Numbered from the stretch's first letter, positions 1 to 11,460 are shown. The stretch is DNA of 64,000 nucleotides from Glossina fuscipes (GCF_014805625.2 NW_023998462.1:294920-358919), one strand, 5' to 3'. Notes: generated from the sequence alone by a model not told the origin. A program made the numbers and translations.

Positions 1-49
1 CTCCTTCAAATAATATCGATAGATGTGCCATGTTCCTGGAAAATAGCGT

Positions 50-1970
50 ATCTACCTCAGAACTTGGAAGTTGTCTCTCCAATTTGAAGGGGAAGACACC
101 TGGTCTAGACCGCATCTTATACCAAATGATCAGTGCTATGTCTAGTAAAAAGAAATTACTGGACCTATATAATACGGTATTTATGACTGGCCATATACCC
201 TACATGTAGAAACTGGCAACAGTTGTTCCAATTCCAAAGTCAAAAAATGTCTCCATCGCATCAGATTATCGCCCAATTTCTCTTTTATCTTGCCTCTCTA
301 AGGTATTAGAAAAGATTATGGCATCTAGATTATCTTGGTTCCTTGAATCCAAGAACCTGATAACAAAGCAACAAGTTGGTTTCAAGCGGGGTAGAGGGTG
401 CATCGATGCTCTGTTACATATTGATTATTTCACAAGCAAAGCAATTTCCGAACGAAATCACGTAACAATTTGTCATGAAACTCTTTTTCTTTCCTCGCCG
501 CTGAGGATTTAAATTTTTTTTTGACAAAGAAAAAAAAATAAAAAAAATGCACAATACAAGGAAACGTCGCGTCAGTTGTCTAGCGTCCGTCTGTCCACCG
601 TAAGTCCTTCTGTCACCGTCTGGAGTCTTCCCTAACGTGCCATCATATGCACACCCCTTCTCTCAATTGATTTCGAAAAAGCATTTGACAGAGTTGGTCT
701 TCATGTTATCTTAAGACTCTTGAAATCATGGAATGTTGGACCCAAATTCTTCAACTACATCAAATCATTCATGTCGCATCGGCGGTTCAAAGTTAGAATC
801 AAGAATCATCTTTCTGATTCCTTTCCGCTAAAGAATGGCATTCCGCAAGGATCTCCTCTCTCTGTCACGCTTTTCCAGATCGCTTTCAACGAAATTAGCG
901 AAATTCTTTGCCGTGTACCAAGAGTGGAACATTGTCTCTACGCGGACGATGTATACATTTTTACAAAAGAAAAAGACAACACGAAAGCAATCAACATCCG
1001 CACAATCGAATCTATTGCATGTGAGATCTCCACATGGGCAAACTCGTCAGGAGCTAAAATTTCTATACAAAAATCCAAAAAAATGCACATTTGTCGAAAA
1101 CAAATGTGCGATGCAGAAAATCTACTGGTGCATATTAACGACTTACCAGTACTAAATGTGCAGACGCTCCATGTTCTCGGGCTCCCGTTTTCCAACAATT
1201 ATCGTTGGAAAGCACACTGTCTTCGGTTAAAAAATTCTCTTTTAACAAGGGTAAATTTCATACAGTACGTTGCTTGGAGAAGCCATGCGCATATTAACAC
1301 TATTGCTTATCTTACGAAAATGCTTGTGTTAAGCAAGATTGACTATGCTTTGATAATTTATGGCAATAGCTGCAAATCTAATATCAACATCCTTAAACCG
1401 GTCTATCACCAAGCCGTCAGAGCAAGTTGCTATGCTTTTCGGACGACGCCCATAAATAATATTATAATTGAAACTGGTCTCCCAACTTTAGGAAATAGAC
1501 TGTTTGAGTTAAAAGCTAAAATAGTCCCTAAGCTTCTTAATTGAAACAAATCCATTCTCGGTGATGACGTAAGAAAGATTATTATTGCGAAGAAAATTCC
1601 AAAGTCACCATCTGCAATTGACCATTGTTTGTACGTCGCAAAGGAATTGAACATTCCCTTAAAAATTTCCCGCTCTTTTGGTGTTAAACCTCCCTGGATT
1701 TTGAAAGACTGCTCTTTTGACCCACGCTGTCTATGCACAAGAAAGAAGATACTCCAAATTACGTCTTCAGGAATCTAATAGCTGAAAAAGCCCAAGTATT
1801 GGACAGTACTGGTTGGAATCTTTTGTACACAGACGTCTCAAAATCTCCTGGTCTGCCTCCTGCTTGTGCGGTTTATTACTTGATTTATGTCATGCCATAC
1901 ATGGGCATCTGCGTGACGGAAGACTCAGATCAAAATAGTTTTAAGTCTTGTTGGCGTTATGATAAATAAA
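50..1970 (+). mobile_element. Defective I-clade LINE: RT and truncated RNase H
   Basis: Degenerate second ORF of a non-LTR retrotransposon. In order the translation shows the RT entry region (KTPGLDRI near 155, DYRPISLLS near 265), the VGFKRGRGC block near 380, DFEKAFDRVG near 670, the NGIPQGSPLS block near 840 and the catalytic YADD near 940. The RNase H domain begins near 1810 (LLYTDVSK) and is lost after GLPPACAV near 1875. RT followed by RNase H is the I-clade order, and the same GLPPACAV segment recurs in the minus-strand RNase H copy at 53.6-54.5 kb, so both are one family. It is dead: an in-frame stop near 210, an unrelated insertion at about 476-660, and loss of the endonuclease. The 5' end lies outside the window or is missing. 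Clade assignment rests on domain order and the (TAA)n tails of sister copies. Confidence 0.82.
476..660. other. Foreign insertion inside the LINE RT
   Basis: About 185 bases interrupt the RT reading frame between the ISERNHVT segment and the SIDFEKAFD segment, which are directly adjacent in normal RTs. The insert contains an A/T homopolymer stretch and a CGTC-rich portion with tetranucleotides such as gtctgtcc. I see no terminal repeats or target-site duplication, so its source is unknown. Confidence 0.5.
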
Positions 1971-2815
1971 CATAAAACCTCAAAAAAGTGCAAAAATATA
2001 AAATTTAATTATTTGTAACTTTGTGGGCATGGCAGATTGGTTCCATTTATTGTTACTATTAAGCGTACAGTGTATGTATGCTACTGGTGAAAAGTACAAT
2101 ATACAAAGTATGTTATAAAAAAGTTAACGCCTTTGGCGGTGATTAGAAAGGGATTTAATTATGATGTTAGGTTTTTTTCATGAGCTTCAGCAGTTTTCAA
2201 GACATATCTAATCAGTATCCCTGAAAACTGTTTTAACTCGATTTGCACGTTGCATACTTTCAGTGTTTGAACTGTCACTTTGCATTAGAGTTTGTAGCAA
2301 TAACTTCATTCATTTCCGCTCTTGATTCATTAATAAGTTTGCACAAATCTTTGTTTCCATTATTTTTTTAGTTAATCCATTGAAAATAGAAATGCTGTCC
2401 ATGAAGCGCTTAGAAGGCCCTCCGCGAGTAACCAATACTGTGGCGCCCTTGGGCGGTGTCGACTTACGTACAATACAAGCAACTGACGTGTAGGCTTAGC
2501 TCGGAATTAAACCGGGCAGTGACTGTTCACCCGGTAACACAACTTTAACGATCCGTCAGGAATGGTCTGAAAAGACTTCAGATCGGTCTATATCTCTTAT
2601 ACAGCACACCTATGGTATGCGGAAGATCTGGGGTATAAGCGGGCATTAAGAAACAAATTAAACGTTAATTGACGTTTATCTTTCTTCACTCAACTCTTTC
2701 CCAAAATGTGCAATAAAGTGTTAATCAAACACAATTTGCAACATTGCCAAAAAATGTTGGAGATCTCGATACGAAATTGCAAGTAAGATAGAAACTTTTT
2801 CTCTCCCATTACAGG
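1971..2815. other. No recognisable gene; one short hairpin
   Basis: Between the LINE remnant and the Nipped-A fragment I see no supported coding sequence. The stretch at 2400-2640 is less AT-rich than its surroundings and contains a hairpin at 2511-2535 (ACCGGG stem, 12-13 base loop). Its origin is not clear. Confidence 0.3.
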
Positions 2816-4168
2816 AGACAAATATGAACAAAAGGTAGTCTGCTTTATTGAAATGTTTCATCGAATTGCTGCCGCTACACCCAAATACATTGAAAATCTA
2901 CGTCAACTGTTTTTACAAATTGGAAAGAAACTTATGATAGAGTCTTCGTCGCCGTACTACAAGTTTTTCGTTCTCTGCTAAAGGGTCACGCCTTAGAAGC
3001 TCGCCACGTTGTAAGGCAAGCTGTTGATATTCTAACTCTGGCTTTGCCTTTACGTATGGAGAATGGCACTATGCTTACACACTGGTCGAAGAAGTTAATT
3101 GTTGAAGAGGGTCATTCGATGCAGCAACTTTTCCATATTTTACAACTCATTGTGAGACACAACAAGGTTAAAATTTCTTCTTAATCATAGCGGTTTGTTG
3201 GCATTTTTTACTATATACTTTGATTTATATCTGTAAAGAGGTGTATTTCCCTGTACGTCACCAATTAGTTACCCATTTGGTCAATTATACGCAACGCTTT
3301 GGTTTCCTTTCTTTGGTCTCCATCATAAAAACTAGCTGTGGATTTAGCTGAAGTTATTATCAAATGGGAATTGCAACGTATTAAAGCAGACGAAACAGAA
3401 AACTTTATTATTATTATGCGTATTAATTGGATACCTGGGATGTTTTTAATTTATAACATATATATATACTGTTAAATTTTCTTCGACTTTACAGCTAAAT
3501 TCAACTAAAATATATGCCTTTATCAATGGAGGACGGCCACACTAACAGTAACTTCAACGGATATCTTAGCTAGTGTCAACAATGGTAATTGTAACCAGGG
3601 ACAAAAAGTAAGGAAGCAGTATAAAGATATGATCAGCGGTTTGGATTCAATTAAAAAGTCTTGTTGTCCACGGCGTAAGCAAAATAGCCGCCAACCAATC
3701 CAACACAGGAATAAGCCACTTTCCAGCAGTTCAGAATCAAATTTTTGCAATTGTCGTTGTCCGTCAGGAGAATATCCTTTCGCTGCCGAAAAAGCAGTAC
3801 GTTTGTGCCCTAGTTTAACTGGTCTTTCCCAAAGAAGACGTGTGGGGTAATGCTAGTCTGAAAGGTCAGGTAAAATGTGAAATATTATTATCTGAGAATC
3901 ACTTTTCCTTACTACTTTAGCGTTTAGCCTTGAAATGGGTAGCAGATAACATCTCCTCATTTAATGATAATCCCGGCAATGTAACCTTATTTGAAGAATC
4001 GGCTGGTGTTGCGGGCTTGCATTTGCATTTATGTTCACAATACGATAATAATTTTTCCATAAAGCTATCATGGAAAGCGGCAGTGCCAACATGGGGTCTT
4101 TGGGCTTCAAATCTGATTTGCAGTTGCCTCTGGATCTTTATTGTTTGTTTGCATCTAGTTAACAAATA
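2816..4168 (+). pseudogene. Nipped-A: Nipped-A/TRRAP fragment, introns retained
   Basis: Part of the HEAT-repeat body of the giant PIKK-like scaffold TRRAP (Nipped-A in flies), which recruits SAGA and Tip60 acetyltransferases. A TTACAG acceptor precedes an exon reading KGHALEARHVVRQAVDILT, then MENGTMLTHWSKKLIVEEGH and MQQLFHILQLIVRHNK; these match TRRAP strongly. An intron at about 3166-3240 follows, then VYFPVRHQLV and, after a frameshift, VDLAEVIIKWELQRIKADE. The 3760-4050 region (GEYPFAAEKAVRLC, then EDVWGNASLKGQ, an intron, and LALKWVADN) fits the next TRRAP segment less securely. A stop near 2982 and frameshifts make this a pseudogene. Retained introns indicate DNA-level duplication. 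The family protein is about 3,800 residues; only a few hundred are represented here. Confidence 0.8.
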
Positions 4169-4286
4169 AAAAATTTAAATGAATTTCAATATATGTGGTT
4201 ATCTTTTCAAATTACACTTAAATTTGTTTGAATTAATTTTCAAAATACTTAGTATTACAATTGTCAATTATTTTTAATTTTTGATT

Positions 4287-4402
4287 ACTATTATTATTAT
4301 TTTATTATTATTATTATTATTATTTTAATTTTAGACTAATGAAATGAATTCTTAGACTAAAAAAAAGACATTGAGCACTGGCAACACAGGTTATCGGCTC
4401 TA
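4287..4402 (-). mobile_element. 3' end of I-clade LINE with (TAA)n tail
   Basis: About 115 bases, read on the minus strand, match the 3' untranslated end of the I-clade family also present at 44.3-44.5 and 53.6-54.5 kb: the GAGCCGATA... block, the TTCATTTCATTAGTCTAA block and a run of TAA triplets. Only the tail is present, the usual result of 5' truncation. No target-site duplication was identified. Confidence 0.75.
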
Positions 4403-5265
4403 TTATTATTTTATTTACTATTATTACAGATTTTTCCATTATTCTTCAGATTTTAATTATTTGCCTAGGTTTGGTTTGTTGTTGTTGTTTTCCTTAAAAG
4501 TTAAAAACCTTACAGATAATAAAAAAAGAAAAACAAATCTTAGAAAATGTCATTATAACTAAAAATAAAGAATATAAAAACGGAATAAAAGAAGTAAGGA
4601 ATGAATACATTATTTATTATTTTAAAATTTTCCATAGAACTCATCTCGCTGCCAGTTATAAAGAGGCTGATCGTAACAACACCTCGTAGTCATTCATGTA
4701 AGTAAAGCTGTAAACTTAGTCGCCTTAAAATTAATCTAAAAGCTACTTTAACTCATTATCAAGCACTCGGGCTGTTTTTGCTGTCTAATCTAAGGACCAG
4801 AACCAGTAACCTACCTTCCATTATATAAAAAGGAATGCATTTCACCAACTTTTTTTTATCTGCATAATACTACGCGTCAATGATATGTTTAATTTCCGTA
4901 TTCTTTCATCCTATTTTGATTCATATTCGATATTGGCTTTCATGTTTCTCTAAATGAGAATTATTCTCCCGCATCTCTTTTTCGATACAAACAATATAAT
5001 TTCCATTTGGTAAATATGCAAATTTGTCATAAAACAAAAATAAAAAAGGAATTAGTCGCGCCACTACTTACAAATGTGTAAGAATGTAATTACGGAAAGT
5101 ACGAATAGAACTTTTTATTTTGTATGCGAATCTCTTAAGACGAGCCAAACCAAACCTTCCTGCATATCTATGTGCAAATGCCGAGTCAAATGATGCCATT
5201 TGTTTAAAGCTTGCAAACCCAAACCATAGTAAATGTTTCATCTTGCACACTCAATAATAGGTCAA
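4403..5265. other. AT-rich spacer, nothing recognised
   Basis: AT-rich sequence with microsatellite-like TTA runs at its left edge. A minus-strand open stretch at 5068-5250 reads FGFASFKQMASFDSAFAHRY and may belong with the coding-like fragment to its right, but I cannot assign it. Confidence 0.3.
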
Positions 5266-5490
5266 CCGGTATGTAATGGACGCGATATGTATTGTGTAGT
5301 TTCACGACTTTCTACAGTTATCATAAAACTACTGCTATTAGTAACTAATAATAAGTCAGCACTTAAAACTAAATCCAATGTTGGATCAATCTCTATAACA
5401 GCGATGGCGCTGTCGAAATCAATGGCAGTTTCATATTGTATAACCGAACTATCAAGTCTGGCAACTTTGTCGCGCGGTATAGTCGTATGT
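5266..5490 (-). pseudogene. Unassigned coding-like fragment beside LINE copy A
   Basis: The minus strand stays open for about 75 codons and has protein-like composition (VARLDSSVIQYETAIDFDSA, then TLDLVLSADLLLVTNSSSF and TTQYISRPLHTG, followed by a stop). It runs up to the 5' end of LINE copy A, so the LINE may have inserted into or next to it. I do not recognise the family; it could be a gene scrap or part of another transposon. Confidence 0.35.
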
Positions 5491-5886
5491 ATTTTGTGTC
5501 GGCAATTAAAATTTTAATTTTTTGTTGAATTTCGTGGCTATTCTGCCTTATAGTGTGTGATTTTATAATATACTTTGAGAAGAAAGTGAGTGAATTCAAA
5601 GTAAAAGAAATATTTTTCTTTTACGCTTTGATTCATTAGATTTTTGCAAACAAAAATTTTGAGCTCTGATAAAAATCTCTCTTTTTTTTTGTTTTCTCTC
5701 TTTTTCTCTGTTATTTTTTTACTGTTTGGAGTTTGTGTTGCTAGTGATCTCTCGTTACAGTGTCAACCTAACAGAGAAGTTTTGCACAAATGGGTTGATA
5801 AATTTTTATGTTTAGGATTTTTTTTTTTTTTTTTAGTGATTTGTGTGTCTGTTCTTCATAATCAACAACTGTCTTTTGGACAGGAC

Positions 5887-6780
5887 ATGGAGTGTTTATA
5901 TACACCTTGTCGGGCGAAATCAGGCCCGGATTCTGATAGATTCGTTTCTTGTTGGCTCTGCGAGCGCTGACGCAGTCGCCGATCCGTCTAAAGGCTTAAG
6001 ATGGTCATGTCCTGACTGCAGGCAGCGGGACATTGACTTTTATAAACTTTTCACAGAGACCCGTTATGGTTTCTCGGAATTGAGTAGAAATCTCGGCTCC
6101 TTGTCCCCAAATCTAATTCGCTGGTACAAGTTACCGCTCCCTCTAACTCTAAAATGAACAGTAATGTTTCCGATATTGCTGAGTCGGTTGGTAGCAAAAC
6201 AGTTACAAACAAACCGGCAAGTCCTTCTGTTTTAAGCTACGCTGAAGTGGCAAGGGTATCTCCGCCCAGAGCCGCCACTCACTCTAATCAAGCGCCATCG
6301 CCTAAAAGTAATGAAGAGAAAAATAAACCATCCTCTCCTCCTGGCTGTTCGCGTGTGACTGGGCAAGTCTCACAAGCTGCAGGTACAAGGGCGATAACCC
6401 CATCTATATTCTCCCCAACTCGAAACTCTCCTACTGTGAACCCCCCTCCTGTTCCAAATAATGACATTTGCTTGACGGCAGTTCCTCCCAGAAAAGCAAT
6501 ATTTGTGTCAAGACTGGCACCTGAAACATCAGTGGATAACATAAAAGGTTATCTGGCGACGAAAGTCCCATCAGTCAACTTAAAGCGTGTCAGCATCTTC
6601 AAAATGGCTCCTTCTCAAGCTAGGGCAATCTCCTCTTTTAAAATATTAGTTCCGACTGAAAACAGTGATATGTTGTTAAACAAATCACTGTGGCCAGTAG
6701 GATCCTTAATTAAGGAACTTATCCCTCGTGATCGTCCCCGTAATACCAAGGCAATAGTCTTGTCGCCTTCAAAAAACTAA
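5887..6780 (+). pseudogene. LINE copy A ORF1, PHD-like finger disrupted
   Basis: The first ORF of such LINEs encodes an RNA-binding chaperone-like protein. It starts at MECLYTPC by comparison with copy B. In copy B the N-terminus has a C4HC3 arrangement; here a deletion of a few dozen bases removes the segment after CWLCER, so the H30/C33 part of the finger is lost and the frame shifts. A second deletion of about 110 bases falls after LGSL (near 6100). From 6154 on the frame is clean: a Ser/Pro-rich linker, then a region (KAIFVSRLAPETSVDNIKGY to about residue 180 of that stretch) that looks like an RNA-recognition-motif-type fold. This start and the two deletions rest entirely on the A/B comparison. 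Confidence 0.75.
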
Positions 6781-9651
6781 TTGTTTCTTCAGGCCCACTA
6801 TCTCTCATTTATGAAAATGTTAGGGGCCTAAATTCGAAAATTCGTTCCACTTTTCTAAATTCAGTGAGCACGGAATTTTTCTGTTTGACCTTTACTGAAA
6901 CTTGGCTAAAACCCGATCTACATTCGTCGGAACTTTTTCATAATTCTTTCCAAGTGTTTAGAAATGATCGAGTAAATCGCATTGGTGGTGGTGTATTAAT
7001 TGCCATATCTGCGTCAGTCCCGTCCAATTTAATTGAATTTCCCACTTCTCCTGACGTTGAATTTATCGCTATTCGTGCGAATATGCCTGATAAACATCTA
7101 TTTATAACCTGCTCCTATATTCCCCCAAATTCTGATATCTCCATTTACAGGAAACACGCTGCCCTCATCTGTGAAGTGGCCAAGCGGTGTATACCCACCG
7201 ATTTGGTCGTTGCATTGGGTGACTTCAACTTGCCTCAAGTCACTTGGTGTAACAGTGATAATTCTGGCTTTTTGATTCCTACTTCAACGTCTGATAGGGC
7301 TGTTGTGTTCTTTAGTGAATTGTTTGATCATAATTTGGGTCAATATAATCGTACCCCTAATTGTAATGGTAGACTGCTTAATCTCTGCTTTGCCAATTTT
7401 CCCGAGATTTACGTAAATCGTTGTCCACCTTTTAGTTTACCTGAGGGTCCTTATCATCCATCAATATGCATTTCCTTTCATCATAATAATGATGGTTTGT
7501 TGAAATGCCTTAATGTGCCAAATCAAACTTTTTTAAATAATTATTATGATTTTCATAAAATCAATATTGTATTACTAAAACAACGTCTTTCACATCTGAC
7601 GCTTGATTTCTCAACCGGTAGTATTGAAAGCTTATTGCCATCGTTCTACAATACATTAAATCTAGCTATTGCTGCATCTGTTCCGATCAAGCATTGTCGA
7701 CCTCGAAGCAGGTGTCCTCCGTGGTTTAATAAGACAATTAAATATCACAAGAATAGAAAAAACTCGCTATTCAAAAAATATTCGAAAAGTGGCTCTGCAC
7801 TCGACTATGTCGCTTACTCGGTGGCGAGGCATAGATTTAACTCCCTCAACCATCATTATTACTGCAGATACCTTCAGTTCATTAAATCCTCTCTGCTTGC
7901 TAATCCTAAATTCTTCTTTAAATTTGTTAACTCTAAAAGAAAAATTTCCACATATCCCTCTCATGTTTCTTTTAATGGCTCTGGTTCCTCGGATGATTTT
8001 GAAATCTCAAATCTATTTGCTGAGTATTTCCGACGAAACTTTTCGATTGCTAATTTCGATTTATCAGCAAACTACCCATATCCTATAACTAACTCGGTTT
8101 CAATACCTAACTTGGTTATTTCGGAAGATGATGTTTTCAAAGAGTTGAGTTCTCTAAAATACAGTTGTTCGCCTGGACCTGATGGAATTCCATCATGTGT
8201 ACTTAAATCTTGCGCTGTCGAGTTGTGTGGTGTGATCTCAAAGATTTTTAACATGTCCTTGTGTTCAGGTGTTTTCCCTTCATGTTGGAAGAGTAGTTTC
8301 CTTATTCCTATCCACAAGAGTGGAAGTAGACAATTTGTTGAGAACTACAGAGGCATAGCCAACTTGAGTGTCTTGCCCAAGTTGTTCGAGCGTATTGTGA
8401 CTCAGCATTTGGCCTTTGCCATTAATTCGTATATTTCTCCGCACCAGCACGGCTTTCGGAAAGGGCGATCTACAGTCACCAACTTGTTAGAGTTTACCTG
8501 TCATGTTTTCAAGGCTTTTTCTAGTGGCTCTCGCACAGATGTTATTTACACTGATTTAAGCAAAGCATTTGATATGGTTAACCATAGACTACTTATCTTT
8601 AAACTCCAAGCCTCTGGTTTCCCACCCTACTTAGTGAAATGGATAAGCTCTTATCTGCACAATAGATCCTTCAGAGTTTTGTTTAACTCCATTAGCTCGG
8701 ATGAATTCCCCGTTACGTCTGGCAAAGAAGTCACTTATGTCCCATTTTATTTAGTTTATATATTAACGATCTCCCATCGGTGGTTAATTCCAGCTAGATC
8801 TTAATGTATGCTGATGATGTGAAACTGTTTTCTTCCTTCTCTGTTGAATCGCAATCACATCAGCTTCAAGGTGAATGGATAATTTTGTTGCATGGTGCTC
8901 TTTGAATCTCCTGAAACTAAATCTGAGTAAATGTAAGAAGCTTTCATTCTCAAGAAGAAAGTCATTCATTACTCAGTATTTCATAGATTCGCATAAGTTG
9001 GAGGACGTCGATTCGATTACAGATTTAGGCGTTCTATTTGACCATAGGTTACGTTTTAACTTGCATATTGAGCTCTCGATTAGCAAAGCTAGGTCCGCAC
9101 TTGGTTTTATAAAAAGGTGGTCCAAAGAGCTTGATGATCCCTACATTACGAAAACGCTGTACATTTGTTTGGTTAGATCCATACTCGAGTATGCCTCAGT
9201 TGTGTGGTCTCCTTCATATAGGTGCTACGTAGATTCAATTGAATCTGTTCAAAAGCAATTCTTGCTGTTTGCCCTTAGAAATCTGGGTTGGGATCCGATT
9301 GCTTCTCTTCCTCCGTATGAAAATAGGTTGCTCCTGCTGTCCCTACCGTCTCTTGAGAAACGTAGATTTGTTCTTGGCGTTTCCTTTCTAATTAAAGTAA
9401 TAAATGGTGCTATTGACTCGCCTTCATTACTTGGTGAAATAAGCTTTAATGTCCCTAACCGCTTCTCTAGGCATTTTATCTTGGTTAAGCTTAATCAGTG
9501 TAAATTTAATTATGAGCTGTTCAATCCGCTCAGAGTCGTTTGCAAGAACCTAAATGACGTCTACCACTTATTCTCGTTATCGGACTCTTTAAAGTCCATT
9601 AAAGCAACATTGCTTAATACGCGCGATTTACCAATGTCGTATTTAAACTAG
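6744..9651 (+). pseudogene. LINE copy A ORF2: endonuclease and RT
   Basis: Encodes the enzymes for target-primed reverse transcription. The AP-type endonuclease runs from LIYENVRGLNSK (about 6805) through FTETWLKP (6890), CSYIPPNSD (7110) and ALGDFNLPQV (7210). The RT follows: YSCSPGPDGIPS (8160), ENYRGIANLSVLPKL (8340), HGFRKGRSTVTN (8450), YTDLSKAFD (8550). At about 8720-8730 the VPQG block is damaged by a small deletion and the frame breaks; the YADD-encoding bases persist near 8808 out of frame. The downstream frame resumes at 8875-9651 with the C-terminal region (ARSALGFIKRW, LEYASVVWSPSYR). ORF2 is open upstream of the ORF1 stop by about 36 bases and has no obvious ATG there, suggesting coupled or unconventional initiation. 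Confidence 0.85.
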
Positions 9652-10017
9652 CTTTTATCCTTAAAAAGTCGTTACGTTTCGAAAGTGAATTATTGTCAAT
9701 CTATTATCGGTTGCCAGGCTTATGAATGTTTGCGATGGCTTAGGGGTTCATTTGCAATTTGGTCCTGTACCGGTTGTAAGTGTGCTCCTATGCTGATAGT
9801 GTACATGCTTTTTTTTCTGTTTCTTTTTTTTTGTTTTCTTCTTATTTATTTTATTATGCTTATACTCAATTTTATTGTTAATTAATATTAGTTTTGCATT
9901 AAGAGCCTATTGAACTTGTTTAGTTGAGTTTCTAGTATAAGTGGAATAAAATAAATAAATAAAATAAAATAAATATTCGCCTCAAGGCGAAGAAGCTAAC
10001 ATGCTTACATAATTTTT

Positions 10018-10215
10018 TTATACCTTGTGCCACTGATGGCGAAGAGCCAGAGGGGCTTGAAATAAACACCCGCTTTATTCAGAATCATCTTCTGAATATA
10101 TATAGGCCTGTCCGTCCGCCCGTCTTATCTTCTGTGTTTGTACGCCAACGTGTTTTTGACCAAGGAGGGATGCTATTGGGAATAGTTCGGATCAGACCAC
10201 TTTTTCGACCACATC
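10018..10215. repeat. Dispersed dipteran-type noncoding repeat
   Basis: Begins with a TATACCTTGTGCCAC-like motif and carries runs of gtccgtccgcccgtc. The same style of motif occurs at 39.4-39.5 kb. Such AT-rich elements with embedded tetranucleotide tracts are common in fly genomes (DINE-1/Helentron-like families); the class name is a guess. Confidence 0.4.
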
Positions 10216-10329
10216 CGTCAATAAGACCTATCTCTATATAAGTGTTATCTGAATAACTGTATTAACAGAAGTGGTGAAGGATACTATAGAGTTTCTACTT
10301 GCTTTTTACTAAATTTGACTATTTTTTCA

Positions 10330-10560
10330 ATTCTAAAGCCAATTGCCGAAAGTAAAACTTTATTACTTGAATATTATGAGCTTTTAAAACGGCTTAATAC
10401 CATGATCACAACAAAGTACGAATTATTCGATAATATAACGGAAATATTGTCTACTTTGGAAGTTTAGTTTTTACAAAAACCATTTCTACAAGATTTTATT
10501 AAGGCAAATAAATGCTTTATGGATAAATTGCATGTACAGCTTTCTCTATTGAATCGTTAA
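10330..10560 (+). pseudogene. Unassigned coding-like fragment
   Basis: The plus strand has an open run reading LLLEYYELLKRLNTMITTKY, a stop at about 10465, then a further helical-looking stretch (DFIKANKCFMDKLHVQLSLL). It lies just upstream of the cysteine dioxygenase fragment but does not resemble that family. Composition suggests an alpha-helical protein piece. I cannot name it. Confidence 0.35.
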
Positions 10561-10805
10561 AATACCTTTTTTTCCTTGTTTTTGAGACGTATAGGCTTTC
10601 GAAATCATTTGCTCTTGTATTTTATATCGAAGAGAAGGAATAACAGAACGTGAAAACATGTTACAAACTTAATAAAATACATATGGCCGTTGTTAGATAA
10701 AGAAACCGATCTTTTAAAACTGCCAGTCGTCCGAATAAAACCTGTAAAAAGATATAAATTTTGATCTACAATGTAGTCTTATTTATGGTATAGAAAAACC
10801 TTTAA

Positions 10806-11075
10806 AATACGGACCTTCGGTGGAAACGCTGACCGATTTAATTCAAGCCCTATATGCAGAATTCTCCATAAATTATATCAATATTGAAATAGTAAATCAT
10901 TTAATGCTTTCATATAAATCGTATCCGAAGAAATGGACAAGAAATTTAGTCGACACGAGTAATGGTAAAATTAATTTAATGATATTATGCTGTGGTGAAG
11001 GTCACGAAAATGCTTAAAGGCGAACTAAGAGAAATTCGATACACCATGCCAACCACAACGACAACTGGGTAATGC
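10806..11075 (+). pseudogene. Cysteine dioxygenase fragment, N-terminal half
   Basis: Cysteine dioxygenase is a cytosolic cupin that oxidises cysteine to cysteine sulfinate using a three-histidine iron site. The translation reads VETLTDLIQALYAEF, then NIEIVNHLMLSYKSYPKKW, TRNLVDTSNGKINLMILC and, after a frame change, KMLKGELREIRYTMP, all in family order. Two internal segments are missing: about 11 residues between PKKW and TRNLVD, and about 11 residues between GHENA and KMLKG. The second gap removes the H-x-H metal-binding motif, so this copy could not be active. A stop follows at TTTTG. The rest of the gene lies at 16.9-17.3 kb on the same strand. Confidence 0.82.
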
Positions 11076-11460
11076 CTGGTTAGTTGGTACGCAAATGTAT
11101 TGGATTCGGTGGAACCATCTGTGGTATTTCACTATCTTGATAGGTGGCCTCATAGTCTTCCGATATATGAGACGATTCGATGTCGTAATCCTTTGGCTAG
11201 ACGAAAAATTAACTTAGATTAGGAAACTTGTACTCTTAAATGCATTCACAAAACAACTTAAGGCCATATTGCCACCATAGCCATCTACTTTCCCACCAAT
11301 TCCATAATACACTTTGTCCACCGGTTCCACGGATACATCATTTTTCGGTAATAATTCTTGTAAAACCTCCTCCTCCAAAATTGATTTACGTAGACTGCCT
11401 TCCTTATGTGATATCTTGGACTTTTCTAAATTCTCCAATATCTCTGCCATGACCACCTTA
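11076..11460 (-). pseudogene. Unassigned minus-strand fragment
   Basis: Minus-strand translation reads MAEILENLEKSKISHKEG, then LRKSILEEEVLQELLPKND and VDKVYYGIGGKVDGYGGN; further downstream, in another frame, KDYDIESSHISEDYEATYQD. The composition is protein-like and the initiator methionine is plausible, but I recognise no family. It abuts the cysteine dioxygenase fragment head-on and is probably another captured gene piece. Confidence 0.35.

Larger units (their letters stand above)
5484..9974 (+). mobile_element. LINE copy A (CR1/Jockey-like, no RNase H), defective
   Basis: Nearly full-length non-LTR retrotransposon: a 5' leader of about 400 bases, ORF1 (5887-6780), ORF2 (from about 6744 to 9651) with AP-type endonuclease and RT but no RNase H, then a 3' UTR ending in an (AAATA)n-like tail at about 9950-9974. 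Boundaries come from aligning by eye with the inverted copy B at 49.2-53.2 kb. The 3' flank begins with a 16-base hairpin (TTCGCC, TCAA, GGCGAA). Deletions in ORF1 and frameshifts in ORF2 make it non-autonomous. CR1-like versus other AP-endonuclease LINE clades is inference from RT style (DLSKAFD) and the absence of RNase H. Confidence 0.88.

Noticed and set aside
2511..2535. Hairpin as a terminator or tRNA-like element.
   Set aside because: Short isolated stem, no T-run, no tRNA box A/B sequences.
9685..9885. Small hydrophobic ORF after LINE copy A.
   Set aside because: It is the LINE 3' UTR; the Phe/Leu run comes from a T-rich tract also present in copy B.
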